Assembly (NCBI GenBank): GCA_903824455.1
Contig: CAIJWY010000002.1
Location: forward strand, 1-8,924
DNA length: 8,924 bases
Direction: 5' to 3'
Origin: an uncultured Micrococcales bacterium
GTDB taxonomy: Bacteria > Actinomycetota > Actinomycetes > Actinomycetales > Microbacteriaceae
Part shown: positions 1-6,724 of the stretch, piece after piece
Numbering within the stretch: position 1 is the first letter of the stretch
How the letters are laid out: each line of letters opens with the position of its first letter
Made by a program: the position numbers and the translations under genes
The notes under the pieces: generated by a model
Databases searched by the model: none
What the model was told of the DNA's origin: nothing
What the model saw: only the letters and a program-made list of their open reading frames with translations

Positions 1-885
1 AACTTCGGCGATGACACAGTTCTTTTCAACCACGCGACGAATCTTTTCAAGTTCGTTCATAAGGTCTTTCTTGTTCTGCAGGCGACCGGCGGTGTCGATG
101 ATCAGAACGTCGGCCTGCTGAGCCAAGGCAACCTCGGTTCCTTCAAAGGCAACCGAAGCTGGGTCTTGACCCTCGGCCTTTGGGCGAACCAGTGTGGCAC
201 CGGCTCGTTCCGCCCAGGTGGCAATCTGTTCTACGGCGGCGGCGCGGAAGGTGTCGGCGGCGGCAATCACCACGCGTGATCCGGCTTCACCCAAATACTT
301 GGCCAGCTTTCCAATGGTGGTGGTCTTGCCAACTCCGTTGACGCCAACCACTAGAACCACGTAAGGCAACTGCCCGGACGACAGGTTCAACTCTTTATCG
401 TTGCGTTCGAGATTTTCGGTGATTAGGTCCGCAAGGATCTTTTTCAGTTCAACCTCGGATGATGCGCCAGATTTTTTGGCACGAAGTTTTACCTCGGTGA
501 CGATTGCCTCGGCGGCATCGACGCCAAAGTCAGCCTGAATTAGCACATCTTCCAGCTCATCCAAATTCTCCGGATCGAATTTGATTCTGGTGAAAAGGCT
601 CTTGATTCCTTTGGCGAAGCTGCGCTTTGGAAGCACCACCTCAACTTTTTCAGGCTCAGGCTCAGAAACTGGTTCTGCAACTTCAATTTCAATTACCGGT
701 TCGGGAACTACTTCGAGGATCGGTTCGGGTAGTTCTTCTACTTCCGGCTCAGGCTTTGGTTCTGCCTTTGGCTTCGGCTTTAGGAAGAAAGGTCGCTTTG
801 GTTTTTCGACAGGAACTTCCGGAACTACTTCGACTTCCGGAGCGGGAGCTGCCTTGTCTTTCTTTTTCCAGAACAGGAAGCCCAT
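1..885 (-). CDS. ftsY: Signal recognition particle receptor FtsY (3' end beyond the window)
   Basis: FtsY is the SRP-receptor GTPase. At the membrane it pairs with Ffh to hand ribosome-nascent chains to the Sec translocon. The visible 295 residues run unbroken from ATG at 885-883 to the window edge. Residues 1-9 (MGFLFWKKK) are basic/hydrophobic, and about 10-88 form an acidic, Pro/Glu/Val-rich low-complexity tail comparable to the A domain of other FtsY proteins. The helical N domain covers about 90-170. The G domain follows, with P-loop GVNGVGKTTT (181-190), DTFRAA (211-216) and DTAGRLQNKKDLM (264-276). The TKLD-type guanine specificity motif and the C-terminal membrane helix, roughly 95 or more residues, lie off the left edge. 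The start follows the smc stop codon with no gap (TAAATG), with AGGGGAG 9 nt upstream inside smc, so co-transcription and coupling with smc are likely. DTAGRLQNKK together with the acidic tail favours FtsY over Ffh. Confidence 0.97.
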   Translation of the reverse strand, partial: MGFLFWKKKDKAAPAPEVEVVPEVPVEKPKRPFFLKPKPKAEPKPEPEVEELPEPILEVVPEPVIEIEVAEPVSEPEPEKVEVVLPKRSFAKGIKSLFTRIKFDPENLDELEDVLIQADFGVDAAEAIVTEVKLRAKKSGASSEVELKKILADLITENLERNDKELNLSSGQLPYVVLVVGVNGVGKTTTIGKLAKYLGEAGSRVVIAAADTFRAAAVEQIATWAERAGATLVRPKAEGQDPASVAFEGTEVALAQQADVLIIDTAGRLQNKKDLMNELEKIRRVVEKNCVIAEV

Positions 886-3800
886 TTAGGAACGCTCCCC
901 TAGGCGCTGGCCAACAACCGCCGAAACGCCGTCCTGGCGCATCGAAACACCGTAGAGCGCATCGGCAATCTCCATGGTGCGCTTCTGGTGAGTAACGATG
1001 ATGAGCTGTGAGGTGGCTCGAAGATCTTCGAAGATGTGCAACAGACGTCCGAGATTGGCATCGTCTAGCGCAGCTTCAACCTCATCCATCACGTAGAACG
1101 GCGAAGGACGAGCCTTGAAGATAGCTATCAGCAGAGCAACGGCTGCGAGCGAACGCTCACCCCCGGATAGCAGTGAAAGACGTTCGATTCGCTTGCCGGC
1201 TGGTTTTACGGTTACTTCGATACCAGTGGTCAGCATGTTCTCTGGATCGGTTAGGAAGATCGAGCCGGTACCGCCAGGGAAGAGCACTGGGAACACCTTT
1301 TCGAAGGCAGCCTTGGTGTCGGCGAAGGCGTCGGCGAAAATCGTTTGCATCTTTTCATCAAGTTCGTCGATGATTTGCAAAAGGTCTTTACGGGTCTGAG
1401 TGAGGTCGGTTAGCTGTTCGGTAAGGAACTTGTGTCTTTGCTCTAGAGCCGCAAATTCTTCAAGAGCCAGCGGGTTTACGCGGCCCAGTCGCTCAAGCAG
1501 GCGCTCGGCATCCTTGAGTTGCTTCTGCTGGTCTTCTCGGTTAAAGGCCTTGAATCCGGTTTCTGAATTCGCGTCTGGAATCTGCTGATTCGGGCCGTAT
1601 TCCGCAAGAAGAACATTCTGCTCGAGGCCGAGTTCGTCGTAGGCGCGAGTAACCAAATTGGCTAGGTTTAGTTTCTTTTCGTAGTTAACCAACTCGATAT
1701 CGTGAACGGTTTGGGTCAGTGCGGAAAGTCGATTTTGCACATCAGCTGTTTCGCCGCGAAGTTTTACCAATTCAGCAAACTGACCGCTGCGCGCGTTCTC
1801 GAGTTCGCCAAGTTTGACTTTGACCTTGCTGCTGTCGAGAGCGATGCGCTCCATAACCTGCGGCAAAACATTTAGAACAAGCTGGGCTGATAGAAGTTGC
1901 TGCGCCTGGGCTTCGCTGGCAATGCGAGCGCGCTCAAGCGCTTCTTTGGCCTCGACCACCTGCGAGCGCAGAGTTTCGGCTCGCAACTTCTCAACCCGCA
2001 AACGCTCAACCGCTGCACCCAGATCTACCCGCACTTCTAGTTCGCTCTGGCGCTCTTGCTCAAGATTGTCGACAAGGGTTGGGCGTTCGGAGGAATCCAC
2101 CGATGGGCGCTCTTGCGAGGCAAAGTCATCGTGGATCTTCACAGCGGCAGCCAGAAGATTCTCCGACTCTGAAATCTTTTCCAGAGCGTTCGCAGCAACA
2201 CTGGCCAGGCGCTCAACTTCGCTGGTGGCGGCTTCAACAGCAACCCGCAGGCGTCCCAGCGCTTCGGCGTTTTGTGCCCGCTGAGAATCATGTTCGCTGA
2301 GTGCCGAGTGGGCTTCTTTGGCCGAAGCTTTAGCTGCCTCTTCGGTTGCGCGAGCCTGAACCAAATCACCCTTGGTGTTCTCAATGGTGTCGTTTACACG
2401 GGTCAGGCGCTTTTCAGCAGCGTCGCGTTCGGCAACCAACTCAACCTTGGAAGGTTTCTTGCCGGAACCTCCGCGAATAACGGTTTCGGTCAGCACGTCG
2501 CCATCGAGAGTAATTAGGGTTTTCGAGATAGCGGTTTTGTCGGCTCGATAAAGTTCTTTGGCAGCGGCCAAATCGTCGACGATGATGACACCGGCTAGAA
2601 GGTTCAAAATACCTGTTGCCGCCGAAACCACTTCGGTGGCGTTGCGAACTCCACCAACTTTGATTTCACCGGTGGCGGAAAGCTTGGCGTCGACATCGGC
2701 AACCACCAGTTCAACGCGGCCGCCATCTTGAGTTTTTAGGTGAGCAATAGCTTCTAAACCGGCGTCGCGGTTATCGGCAACCAGTGCATCCGCCAAAGGT
2801 CCAAGTGCGGCAGCAATCGCGGCTTCGAAGCCTGGGGCGATTTGCATGTGTGATGCCACGAGGCCGCGAATTCCTCGAAGCCCGGCATTCGAAAGAACCG
2901 AGGCTCCATCTTTTTGCTCGAGAGTGAGGTTGAGTGCCGAACGTTTTGCCGAGAGTGAGTCGCGCTCACGTTCGGCTTCGTGAAGAGCCTCACGTAAACC
3001 TTCAATGGTTACCGCGGAACTGGAAACGGCCTTTTGAGCAGCTTCATAGCGCTGTTCAAGGGCATTGTCGCCGCCGGAGCTTTCACCCTGTAATTGCACC
3101 TCAAGGGTTGAGTATTCGCTCTGAGAAGTTGCCAAACGAGCCTTAGCTTCTTCCAGAGCCGACTCGTGACGAATCAGCTCTTCACGGAATGAAGCCAAAC
3201 GAGATTCGGCAACCGCCGCTTCGTTGGCGAGTCTGGATTTTTCGAGATCGAAAGCTGAGATCAGAGAGTTTTGCTCGGCCAATTGACCATCGAAAGCTTC
3301 GAGAGCATCGCGAGCAGAGTTTCGTTTAGTCTCGGCTTCGGCCAACTTGGATTGAAGCTCTTCAACGGCAGTGGCAAGTTCGTCAGACAACCTATCGGCC
3401 GAATCAGCCTCGGCATCGATCTGCGCTGGGTCAATTACTGCACCGTTAACTTCTTGCTGCTGAGCGAGCATTGCCACACGTTGATTAGCCATGGAAAGTA
3501 GGCTGCGGAACCGTTCGCCAACCGAATCGAACTCGAAGCCCAGAGCGCGAGTTTGATCGAGCTCGGTAGAAACCTGTGCCGATTCAAGAATTCCCAGTCG
3601 AGCGGTGTTTTCACCCAGCACCTCGGCCAAGATGTTTCGCTCGGCCTTGCGATCGGACTCGTTTTTTGCGGTCTCTTCGAGAGTGGCGTGAAGGGTGTGA
3701 ATGTCGTCGGCCATGATTCTGGCCTTGGCGTCGCGCAAAACCTGAGCGATGCCCTGCGCCTCCCTGGCAACTTCGGCCTGCTGGCCCAGTGGTTTTAATT

Positions 3801-4401
3801 GGCGGCGAACTTCGCCGGCAAGGTCGCTAAGCCTGGTGAGGTTGGTTTGCATTGCCTCGAGTTTGCGAACCGTCTTTTCTTTACGACGTCGGTGCTTCAA
3901 AATTCCGGCGGCCTCTTCAATAAAACCGCGACGCTCTTCGGGGGTTGCCCTCAGCACGCCGTCGAGCTGTCCTTGACCCACAATCACGTGCATTTCTCGG
4001 CCAAGACCCGAGTCTGATAAGAGTTCTTGAACATCCAGCAAACGGCATGGATCGCCGTTGATGGCATATTCGCTTCCGCCGTTGCGGAACAGAGTTCGAC
4101 TAATGGTTACTTCGGTGTACTCAATCGGCAATGCGCCGTCGGTGTTGTCGATGGTGAGCTGAACTTCGGCGCGACCGAGTGGTCCCTTGGTTGAGGTTCC
4201 GGCGAAGATTACGTCTTCCATTTTGCCGCCACGAAGAGTTTTGGCACCCTGCTCGCCCATAACCCAGGCCAGGGCGTCCACCACGTTTGATTTACCGGAA
4301 CCGTTCGGACCGACTACTGCGGTGACTCCCGGTTCAAAGTTGAAAGTGGTTGGCTGCGCAAACGACTTGAAACCTTTGAGGGTGAGGCTTTTCAGATACA
4401 A
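886..4401 (-). CDS. smc: Chromosome segregation ATPase SMC, full length, TTG start
   Basis: SMC is the ATPase of the bacterial condensin-like complex (with ScpA and ScpB, not in this window) that compacts and separates chromosomes. At 1171 aa it has the usual bacterial length (B. subtilis SMC is 1186). The N-terminal head has YLKSLTLKGFKSFA, Walker A GPNGSGKS (31-38) and Q-loop region VGQGQLD (141-147). A long Glu/Ala/Arg-rich coiled coil covers about 170-500. A Gly-containing hinge lies at about 505-655 (GLRGIRGLV... VIRGGSGKK), followed by the returning coil at about 655-1000. The C-terminal head has ABC signature LSGGERS (1078-1084), Walker B FYVMDE (1102-1107) and D-loop LDD (1112-1114). 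All ATPase motifs are intact. The start is TTG at 4401-4399: an in-frame TGA sits at 4410-4408 and only TTG lies between it and the conserved N-terminus. A 65-nt spacer separates it from mutM. ftsY follows with no gap, as in the rnc-smc-ftsY order known in B. subtilis. Confidence 0.98.
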   Translation of the reverse strand: MYLKSLTLKGFKSFAQPTTFNFEPGVTAVVGPNGSGKSNVVDALAWVMGEQGAKTLRGGKMEDVIFAGTSTKGPLGRAEVQLTIDNTDGALPIEYTEVTISRTLFRNGGSEYAINGDPCRLLDVQELLSDSGLGREMHVIVGQGQLDGVLRATPEERRGFIEEAAGILKHRRRKEKTVRKLEAMQTNLTRLSDLAGEVRRQLKPLGQQAEVAREAQGIAQVLRDAKARIMADDIHTLHATLEETAKNESDRKAERNILAEVLGENTARLGILESAQVSTELDQTRALGFEFDSVGERFRSLLSMANQRVAMLAQQQEVNGAVIDPAQIDAEADSADRLSDELATAVEELQSKLAEAETKRNSARDALEAFDGQLAEQNSLISAFDLEKSRLANEAAVAESRLASFREELIRHESALEEAKARLATSQSEYSTLEVQLQGESSGGDNALEQRYEAAQKAVSSSAVTIEGLREALHEAERERDSLSAKRSALNLTLEQKDGASVLSNAGLRGIRGLVASHMQIAPGFEAAIAAALGPLADALVADNRDAGLEAIAHLKTQDGGRVELVVADVDAKLSATGEIKVGGVRNATEVVSAATGILNLLAGVIIVDDLAAAKELYRADKTAISKTLITLDGDVLTETVIRGGSGKKPSKVELVAERDAAEKRLTRVNDTIENTKGDLVQARATEEAAKASAKEAHSALSEHDSQRAQNAEALGRLRVAVEAATSEVERLASVAANALEKISESENLLAAAVKIHDDFASQERPSVDSSERPTLVDNLEQERQSELEVRVDLGAAVERLRVEKLRAETLRSQVVEAKEALERARIASEAQAQQLLSAQLVLNVLPQVMERIALDSSKVKVKLGELENARSGQFAELVKLRGETADVQNRLSALTQTVHDIELVNYEKKLNLANLVTRAYDELGLEQNVLLAEYGPNQQIPDANSETGFKAFNREDQQKQLKDAERLLERLGRVNPLALEEFAALEQRHKFLTEQLTDLTQTRKDLLQIIDELDEKMQTIFADAFADTKAAFEKVFPVLFPGGTGSIFLTDPENMLTTGIEVTVKPAGKRIERLSLLSGGERSLAAVALLIAIFKARPSPFYVMDEVEAALDDANLGRLLHIFEDLRATSQLIIVTHQKRTMEIADALYGVSMRQDGVSAVVGQRLGERS
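895..901 (-). promoter_or_regulatory. Ribosome binding site for ftsY
   Basis: On the minus strand AGGGGAG reads from 901 to 895, inside the last codons of smc and 9 nt before the ftsY ATG at 885. It is a strong match to anti-Shine-Dalgarno pairing and supports this ATG as the start, although smc ends directly against it. Confidence 0.75.
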
Positions 4402-4466
4402 AACAGCTCACTCTCCTTCAAGGTTTTGTGTCGGTTGGAAATAGATTCCCAAACACCAAAATTACC
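4402..4466 (-). other. mutM-smc intergenic spacer, the only sizeable gap in the window
   Basis: These 65 nt separate the mutM stop from the smc start; every other junction is 20 nt or less. The spacer holds the smc Shine-Dalgarno sequence and an imperfect dyad at 4437-4450 (GGAAAT-AG-ATTCCC on the plus strand, one mismatched pair). I see no GC-rich hairpin followed by a T run, so nothing indicates termination. Weak -10-like hexamers (TAGGGT overlapping the mutM stop, TAATTT just after it) could belong to an smc promoter but are not convincing alone. Confidence 0.6.
4411..4418 (-). promoter_or_regulatory. Ribosome binding site that fixes the smc TTG start
   Basis: AAGGAGAG reads on the minus strand from 4418 to 4411, 9 nt before the TTG at 4401. 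It is the best Shine-Dalgarno sequence in the window. Together with the in-frame TGA at 4410-4408, it leaves TTG as the only reasonable start for smc. Confidence 0.8.
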
Positions 4467-5345
4467 CTATGCCTTGCGCAGTTTCTGACAGGTTGGGCAG
4501 AAGTGGGAGCCGCGGTTCATCCAACTTTCGCGCCGAATGGGCTTGCCGCATCGATTACACGGACGGCCGGTCATTCCATAGGCGTTCAATGAGATTTCGA
4601 AGTACCCTGATTCACCGTTTACGTTCTTGTACTGCTCGTCGAAACTGGTGCCGCCAACCTTCACCGCCGCCGCCAAAATCTCGGTTACGTGAGAAATCAG
4701 TTCTTTGGTTTTGGCAATACCCAGAGTGTTGGATGGCTGGTCGTAGTGCAACTTAGCCCGCCACAGGGCTTCGTCGGCGTAGATGTTGCCGACCCCGCTC
4801 ATCAGTTGCTGATCTAGCAAAATCTTTTTGATGCCCGCGCTTCGTTTCCGAAGTTTCTCAATCACCGATTTTTCGTCAAAGTGCTGATCTAGCGGATCGC
4901 GAGCAATGTGGGCCGCTGTGGTTGGAATGGTCTGGTCGGTTGAATCATTTGTCGACACCAATTCGTCGATCGCGAGCGAACCAAAAATTCGCTGATCAAC
5001 AAATCGCATCTGAAACTCGGTTCCACTCGGATCGGTGAAATGCAGAATCACTCGGGTTAGTTTGTCGGGCTCAAAATCGGGGGTGCGAACCAGCATTTGA
5101 CCGCTCATACCGAGGTGTCCCACTAGGGCAAGCGGTTCGGTGTCGAGAGGCATCCACAAAAACTTGCCGCGACGAATGACCGAACGAATTTTTGCTCCGG
5201 TCAGGGTTTTTATAAAGTCGTTGGGACCCGGCCGGTGGCGCTTCAAACTGCGAGCGTCAAAAATCTCGACGGCATCGATGGTGGCGCCAGTCATGAATTC
5301 GGCGAGACCGGCCCGCACCGTTTCTACTTCAGGTAACTCGGGCAT
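4467..5345 (-). CDS. mutM: Formamidopyrimidine-DNA glycosylase MutM (Fpg)
   Basis: This bifunctional base-excision repair enzyme removes 8-oxoguanine and formamidopyrimidines and cuts the abasic site by beta/delta-elimination. At 292 aa it is close to the family size. The N-terminal PELPEVETVR supplies the catalytic Pro2 (Schiff base) and Glu3. RRGKF carries the conserved Lys61 (Lys57-like). GHLGMSG lies at 76-82. The helix-two-turn-helix motif GVGNIYADEALW is at 184-195. The C-terminal zinc finger has Cys263, Cys266, Cys283 and Cys286 (C-x2-C-x16-C-x2-C), with Arg278 in the hairpin. All key residues are present, and the intact PELPEVE start plus zinc finger argue for MutM rather than an Nei-type paralogue. 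The ATG at 5345 overlaps the rnc stop by one base (TGATG), and there is no purine-rich Shine-Dalgarno just upstream, so translation probably depends on reinitiation after rnc. Confidence 0.97.
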   Translation of the reverse strand: MPELPEVETVRAGLAEFMTGATIDAVEIFDARSLKRHRPGPNDFIKTLTGAKIRSVIRRGKFLWMPLDTEPLALVGHLGMSGQMLVRTPDFEPDKLTRVILHFTDPSGTEFQMRFVDQRIFGSLAIDELVSTNDSTDQTIPTTAAHIARDPLDQHFDEKSVIEKLRKRSAGIKKILLDQQLMSGVGNIYADEALWRAKLHYDQPSNTLGIAKTKELISHVTEILAAAVKVGGTSFDEQYKNVNGESGYFEISLNAYGMTGRPCNRCGKPIRRESWMNRGSHFCPTCQKLRKA

Positions 5346-6013
5346 CAGGCAAGTTTGGAGAGGGCAGCCAGCGCGGCTTCGGTTTCGGCGTCTCGTTTGC
5401 TTCGTGCGGTACCAACAAAAATGCGTCCCTTGATGAGGAGGCTCGCAGTGAAGGTGCGATCGTGATCCGGCCCGTCATGGGTGAGGGTGTATTCGGGATT
5501 TGGTAGGCCCAGTTTGGCTGCCAACTCTTGAAGTTTGGTTTTTGGCTCCGAAGCGTTTAGCAGTGCGGTTGGGTCTGCGAGTAGCGGGAAAACCTGTGCT
5601 CGCAGAAACTCGGTGGCGGCGTCGATTCCAGCTGAAACATAGATTGCCCCGAGCACTGCCTCAAACGAATCGGCTAGCAGATTGGGTTTGGTGCGTCCGC
5701 CGGTGCGTTCTTCGCCAACACCCAGCCGAAGGTAATCGCCAAGTCGCAAGTTTTCCGCAATCGGAGCCAGAGCCTTGGCCGAGACCACAGCGTTTTTCAA
5801 GCGGCTGAGTTCACCTTCGGAAAGGTCGGTGAACGTTTGGGTGATGTGAGCGGAAACAACAAAACCCAGTACCGAATCGCCTAAAAACTCGAGGCGTTCA
5901 TTACTGGGTTGATTGCCATTCTCGTAAGAGAACGAAGTGTGGGTCAAAGCAAGTTCAAGTAACTCTGGTTCGATTGTCACACCGAGCCGAGCCTGAAGCT
6001 CGCCAAGAGTCAT
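5345..6013 (-). CDS. rnc: Ribonuclease III
   Basis: RNase III cleaves double-stranded RNA, releasing rRNA precursors and processing or degrading structured mRNAs. The protein is 222 aa, normal for bacterial RNase III. The N-terminal nuclease domain (about 1-150) has the signature NERLEFLGDSVL (38-49). The acidic catalytic residues align one position after E. coli numbering: Glu39, Glu42, Asp46, Glu66, Asp115 and Glu118. The C-terminal double-stranded RNA-binding domain covers about 156-222, with PKTKLQELAAKLG, the GPDHDRTF loop and a terminal AETEAALAAL helix. ATG at 6013 follows the rpmF TAA directly (TAAATG). The nearest purine-rich run, AAGG at 6031-6028, is 14 nt away and weak, so coupling to rpmF is likely. 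The downstream end overlaps mutM by one base. Confidence 0.98.
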   Translation of the reverse strand: MTLGELQARLGVTIEPELLELALTHTSFSYENGNQPSNERLEFLGDSVLGFVVSAHITQTFTDLSEGELSRLKNAVVSAKALAPIAENLRLGDYLRLGVGEERTGGRTKPNLLADSFEAVLGAIYVSAGIDAATEFLRAQVFPLLADPTALLNASEPKTKLQELAAKLGLPNPEYTLTHDGPDHDRTFTASLLIKGRIFVGTARSKRDAETEAALAALSKLA

Positions 6014-6217
6014 TTAAGCGTCTGCGACCTTACGGCCCTTGTACTCCATGAACAGTGCGTTGCCGGCTGAGTCTTCGACAACCTTGGCTCGGTGAGGAAG
6101 GCTGTAAACGGTCTTACCGTTTACCACGGTCTTCACTAGGGTCATCTCAGCGGCTTTCCACTGCGAACGACGCGCGTGGGTGCGTGCACGGGATAGGCGT
6201 CTTTTTGGTACTGGCAT
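6014..6217 (-). CDS. rpmF: 50S ribosomal protein L32 (cysteine-free form)
   Basis: L32 is a small structural protein of the large ribosomal subunit. The 67-aa product begins MPVPKRRLSRARTHARRSQW, the conserved basic N-terminus of L32, and ends with EYKGRKVADA. It contains no cysteines, so it is the zinc-independent C-minus type; many other L32 proteins carry a CxxC/CxxC zinc ribbon. An ATG 33 nt further upstream (6250) would add 11 residues, but it lies within the upstream DUF177 gene and the extension does not resemble L32. The ATG at 6217 has GGAG at 6226-6223, 5 nt away, and follows the DUF177 stop codon by 2 nt. The DUF177-rpmF pair is widely conserved in bacteria. Confidence 0.96.
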   Translation of the reverse strand: MPVPKRRLSRARTHARRSQWKAAEMTLVKTVVNGKTVYSLPHRAKVVEDSAGNALFMEYKGRKVADA

Positions 6218-6219
6218 TT

Positions 6220-6723
6220 CTACTCCATCAAGTTCTTTAGGGCATTCCACCTCGGGTCAACCGTGGCTTCGTGCGCATGTTGCGGATTGTCTTTTAGCTT
6301 CGCTCCACAATCGGCGCAAAGACCTTCACAGTCGCTGCTACAAATTGGTTGGAACGGAAGTGAAAGCACTACCGCATCTCGGACAACCTGTTCCAGATCA
6401 ATTGAATCATCTGTAATGACTAGGTCATCTTCGTCAGTTAAAGAATAGGCGAAAAGTTCCTGAAATTCCACATCAACATCTAGTTCGAGTGGATCGAGGC
6501 AACGAGAACACTCGGTTTTGGCTTCGGATTGCACGTTTGCGGTCACCAAAACGCCTTCGTGCACGGATTCAACGCGTCCGTCGATGTCGATTTCCGCTCC
6601 CTTGGCAATCGCGGCAAAGCCGTTGTCGAGAGCCTCGGGGGCTGGGAAAGTCAGTTCGATTCGGCGCAGCGCTCCCGGGCGGTGCATGAGTTCATGAATT
6701 GGAACTAGGTAAGGATTGCTCAA
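6220..6723 (-). CDS. yceD: YceD/DUF177 family protein, TTG start
   Basis: This protein belongs to the DUF177 (YceD) family, which is usually encoded just upstream of rpmF. The family has been linked to 23S rRNA or large-subunit accumulation, but its biochemistry is not settled. The product is 167 aa. The N-terminal NPYLVPIHELMHRPGALR matches the usual actinobacterial opening. The middle carries ECSRCLDPLE (Cys72, Cys75) and the C-terminal half has PICSSDCEGLCADCG (Cys128, Cys132, Cys136, Cys139), then DPRWNALKNL. These six cysteines could bind metal, which is inference. The start is TTG at 6723; AAAGGG lies 5 nt upstream at 6734-6729. The first in-frame ATG (Met13) would remove the conserved opening, so TTG is preferred. 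It sits 1 nt after the coaD stop and 2 nt before rpmF. Confidence 0.93.
   Translation of the reverse strand: MSNPYLVPIHELMHRPGALRRIELTFPAPEALDNGFAAIAKGAEIDIDGRVESVHEGVLVTANVQSEAKTECSRCLDPLELDVDVEFQELFAYSLTDEDDLVITDDSIDLEQVVRDAVVLSLPFQPICSSDCEGLCADCGAKLKDNPQHAHEATVDPRWNALKNLME
6223..6226 (-). promoter_or_regulatory. Ribosome binding site that selects the rpmF start
   Basis: GGAG reads on the minus strand from 6226 to 6223, directly before the TAG of the DUF177 gene and 5 nt from the ATG at 6217. It supports the shorter L32 start over the in-frame ATG at 6250. Confidence 0.65.
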
Positions 6724-6724
6724 C

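Noticed and set aside
581..889. A plus-strand open frame encoding a Gly/Ser/Thr-rich repetitive peptide
   Set aside because: It is the antisense of the Pro/Glu-rich tail of ftsY. Its low complexity comes from the GAA/CCG/GTT codons on the other strand, and it has no ribosome binding site or family resemblance.
1814..2284. A 156-codon plus-strand open frame rich in Ser, Arg and Ala
   Set aside because: It lies opposite the smc coiled coil, where GAG/GCG/CGC-rich codons on the minus strand leave few stops on the plus strand. The Ser/Arg/Thr composition is typical of a shadow frame.
4187..4444. Plus-strand open frame crossing the smc start region
   Set aside because: It covers the conserved Walker A part of smc in antisense and shows no recognisable domain.
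6014..6250. A 78-residue version of L32 starting at 6250
   Set aside because: The extra 11 residues are unlike L32, overlap the DUF177 frame, and lack the GGAG spacing seen for the ATG at 6217.
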